Shown here one piece after another: positions 63,501 through 64,000 of a stretch of 64,000 bases of DNA. This DNA is from Lates calcarifer. Its lineage: Eukaryota > Chordata > Actinopteri > Centropomidae. The position numbers and the translations under genes are program-made. Below the pieces are notes generated by a model. The model was not told the DNA's origin, made no database searches, and saw nothing but the letters and a program-made list of their open reading frames with translations. The stretch is taken from positions 13,162,183 to 13,226,182 of the forward strand of contig NC_066833.1 in NCBI RefSeq assembly GCF_001640805.2, written 5' to 3'. The stretch's first letter is position 1; every line of letters starts with the position of its first letter.

Positions 63501-64000
63501 AGAGATTACCTCCATTTGTCTTCATTAGCATATTAGCTAACAGGCCCTTTGCTGGAGCCCATGGGAAACTGCTGTAATTGCTAAGATAGCTGTAGACTAA
63601 ACCACTGAAGGAATCTATAGAGCAGTGTGTACGTGATTCAATAATTGGTGGTGATGAACTTCACCTTGACTCTTGTGCCTCATGCTCCTCTTTTCTGTCT
63701 TATATCTCTGTGTGCACACAGCGTATGTGAGAGAGCGCAGAAAGCATTGAGGAAACAACAGCCCAGAAAATTACTCTGAGCAGCCAGCTGTTTCTGAATC
63801 TCATCACAGGAATTTATCAACAAGCATAATTCTGGCACCAACCGCCTATGGTGCTACAAATATTTCCATGAAAAGAATCATCACACAACTTTCCCATCCT
63901 CTGTTGTGAGAGCTGGCTGCTTATGAGGGATATTTTTATATTTTGAGTTTTTGGTTCATTCGGATGAATGCAGAAATGAATTATCCTTGCATATCTGAAC
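55441..64000. other. 5' flanking / intergenic sequence
   Basis: There are 8.5 kb upstream of the promoter without a recognisable gene on either strand. Frames such as 58138-58512, 62003-62314 and 55776-56042 lack known domains and look like chance. The region holds an AT/A-rich patch at 56085-56125, a small tandem repeat at 56440-56490, a TTGTCCCTAG repeat at 58501-58537 and a CA array at 60460-60501. Repeat-free stretches with TAATTG-type sites at 57020-57200 and 63480-63680 could be regulatory. Nothing firmer can be said. Confidence 0.75.
60460..60501. repeat. (CA)n microsatellite in 5' flank
   Basis: ACGC units pass into a pure CA array. No gene nearby. Confidence 0.95.

Overview
The window is vertebrate nuclear DNA, most likely from a spiny-rayed (percomorph) teleost. 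The reasons are an intron-split Eph receptor gene, AT-rich introns full of CA/TG, CT and AT microsatellites, and a short interspersed element whose 3' end (a 'gtgccttgagatga' block, then 'tatataaataaaattgaatt' with GAATT repeats) I recognise as common in fish genomes. The bacterial-style open reading frames are almost all chance frames or translated microsatellites.

I can support one gene: the 5' half of an EphA receptor tyrosine kinase on the minus strand, best matched from memory to EPHA3 (epha3). It runs right to left. A TATA-type core promoter lies near 55.40-55.43 kb. Exon 1 (signal peptide) is at 55174-55081, exon 2 at 47064-47000, exon 3 (ephrin-binding domain) at 38995-38335, exon 4 (cysteine-rich module) at 5915-5759 and exon 5 (first fibronectin III domain) at 3042-2683. 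All donors are GT, all acceptors AG, and phases agree except inside exon 4. The introns are about 8.0, 8.0, 32.4 and 2.7 kb, and a fifth runs off the left edge. The second FN3 domain, transmembrane helix, kinase, SAM domain and PDZ-binding tail must lie to the left of the window.

The most important anomaly is in exon 4. It is 157 bases long where family phase requires a multiple of three (156 in the mammalian orthologue as I recall it). The conserved start of the module and its conserved remainder are in different frames, separated by a GGGG run (coding strand, 5883-5880). Read literally, the protein ends after about 300 residues as a secreted ligand-binding domain, or the mRNA is degraded. 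A homopolymer sequencing error is the simplest explanation; an alternative acceptor at 5909 would also restore frame but drop the first cysteine.

The rest is intron and 5' flank. It holds microsatellites, several long purine/pyrimidine-asymmetric tracts (one about 410 bp directly upstream of exon 3), one fish SINE/LINE-tail element, small tandem duplications, GC- or CpG-richer islands in introns, and complex single-copy-looking stretches that could be developmental enhancers. From 55.45 kb to the right end I see no gene. No RNA gene, CRISPR array, intact transposon or viral gene was found.
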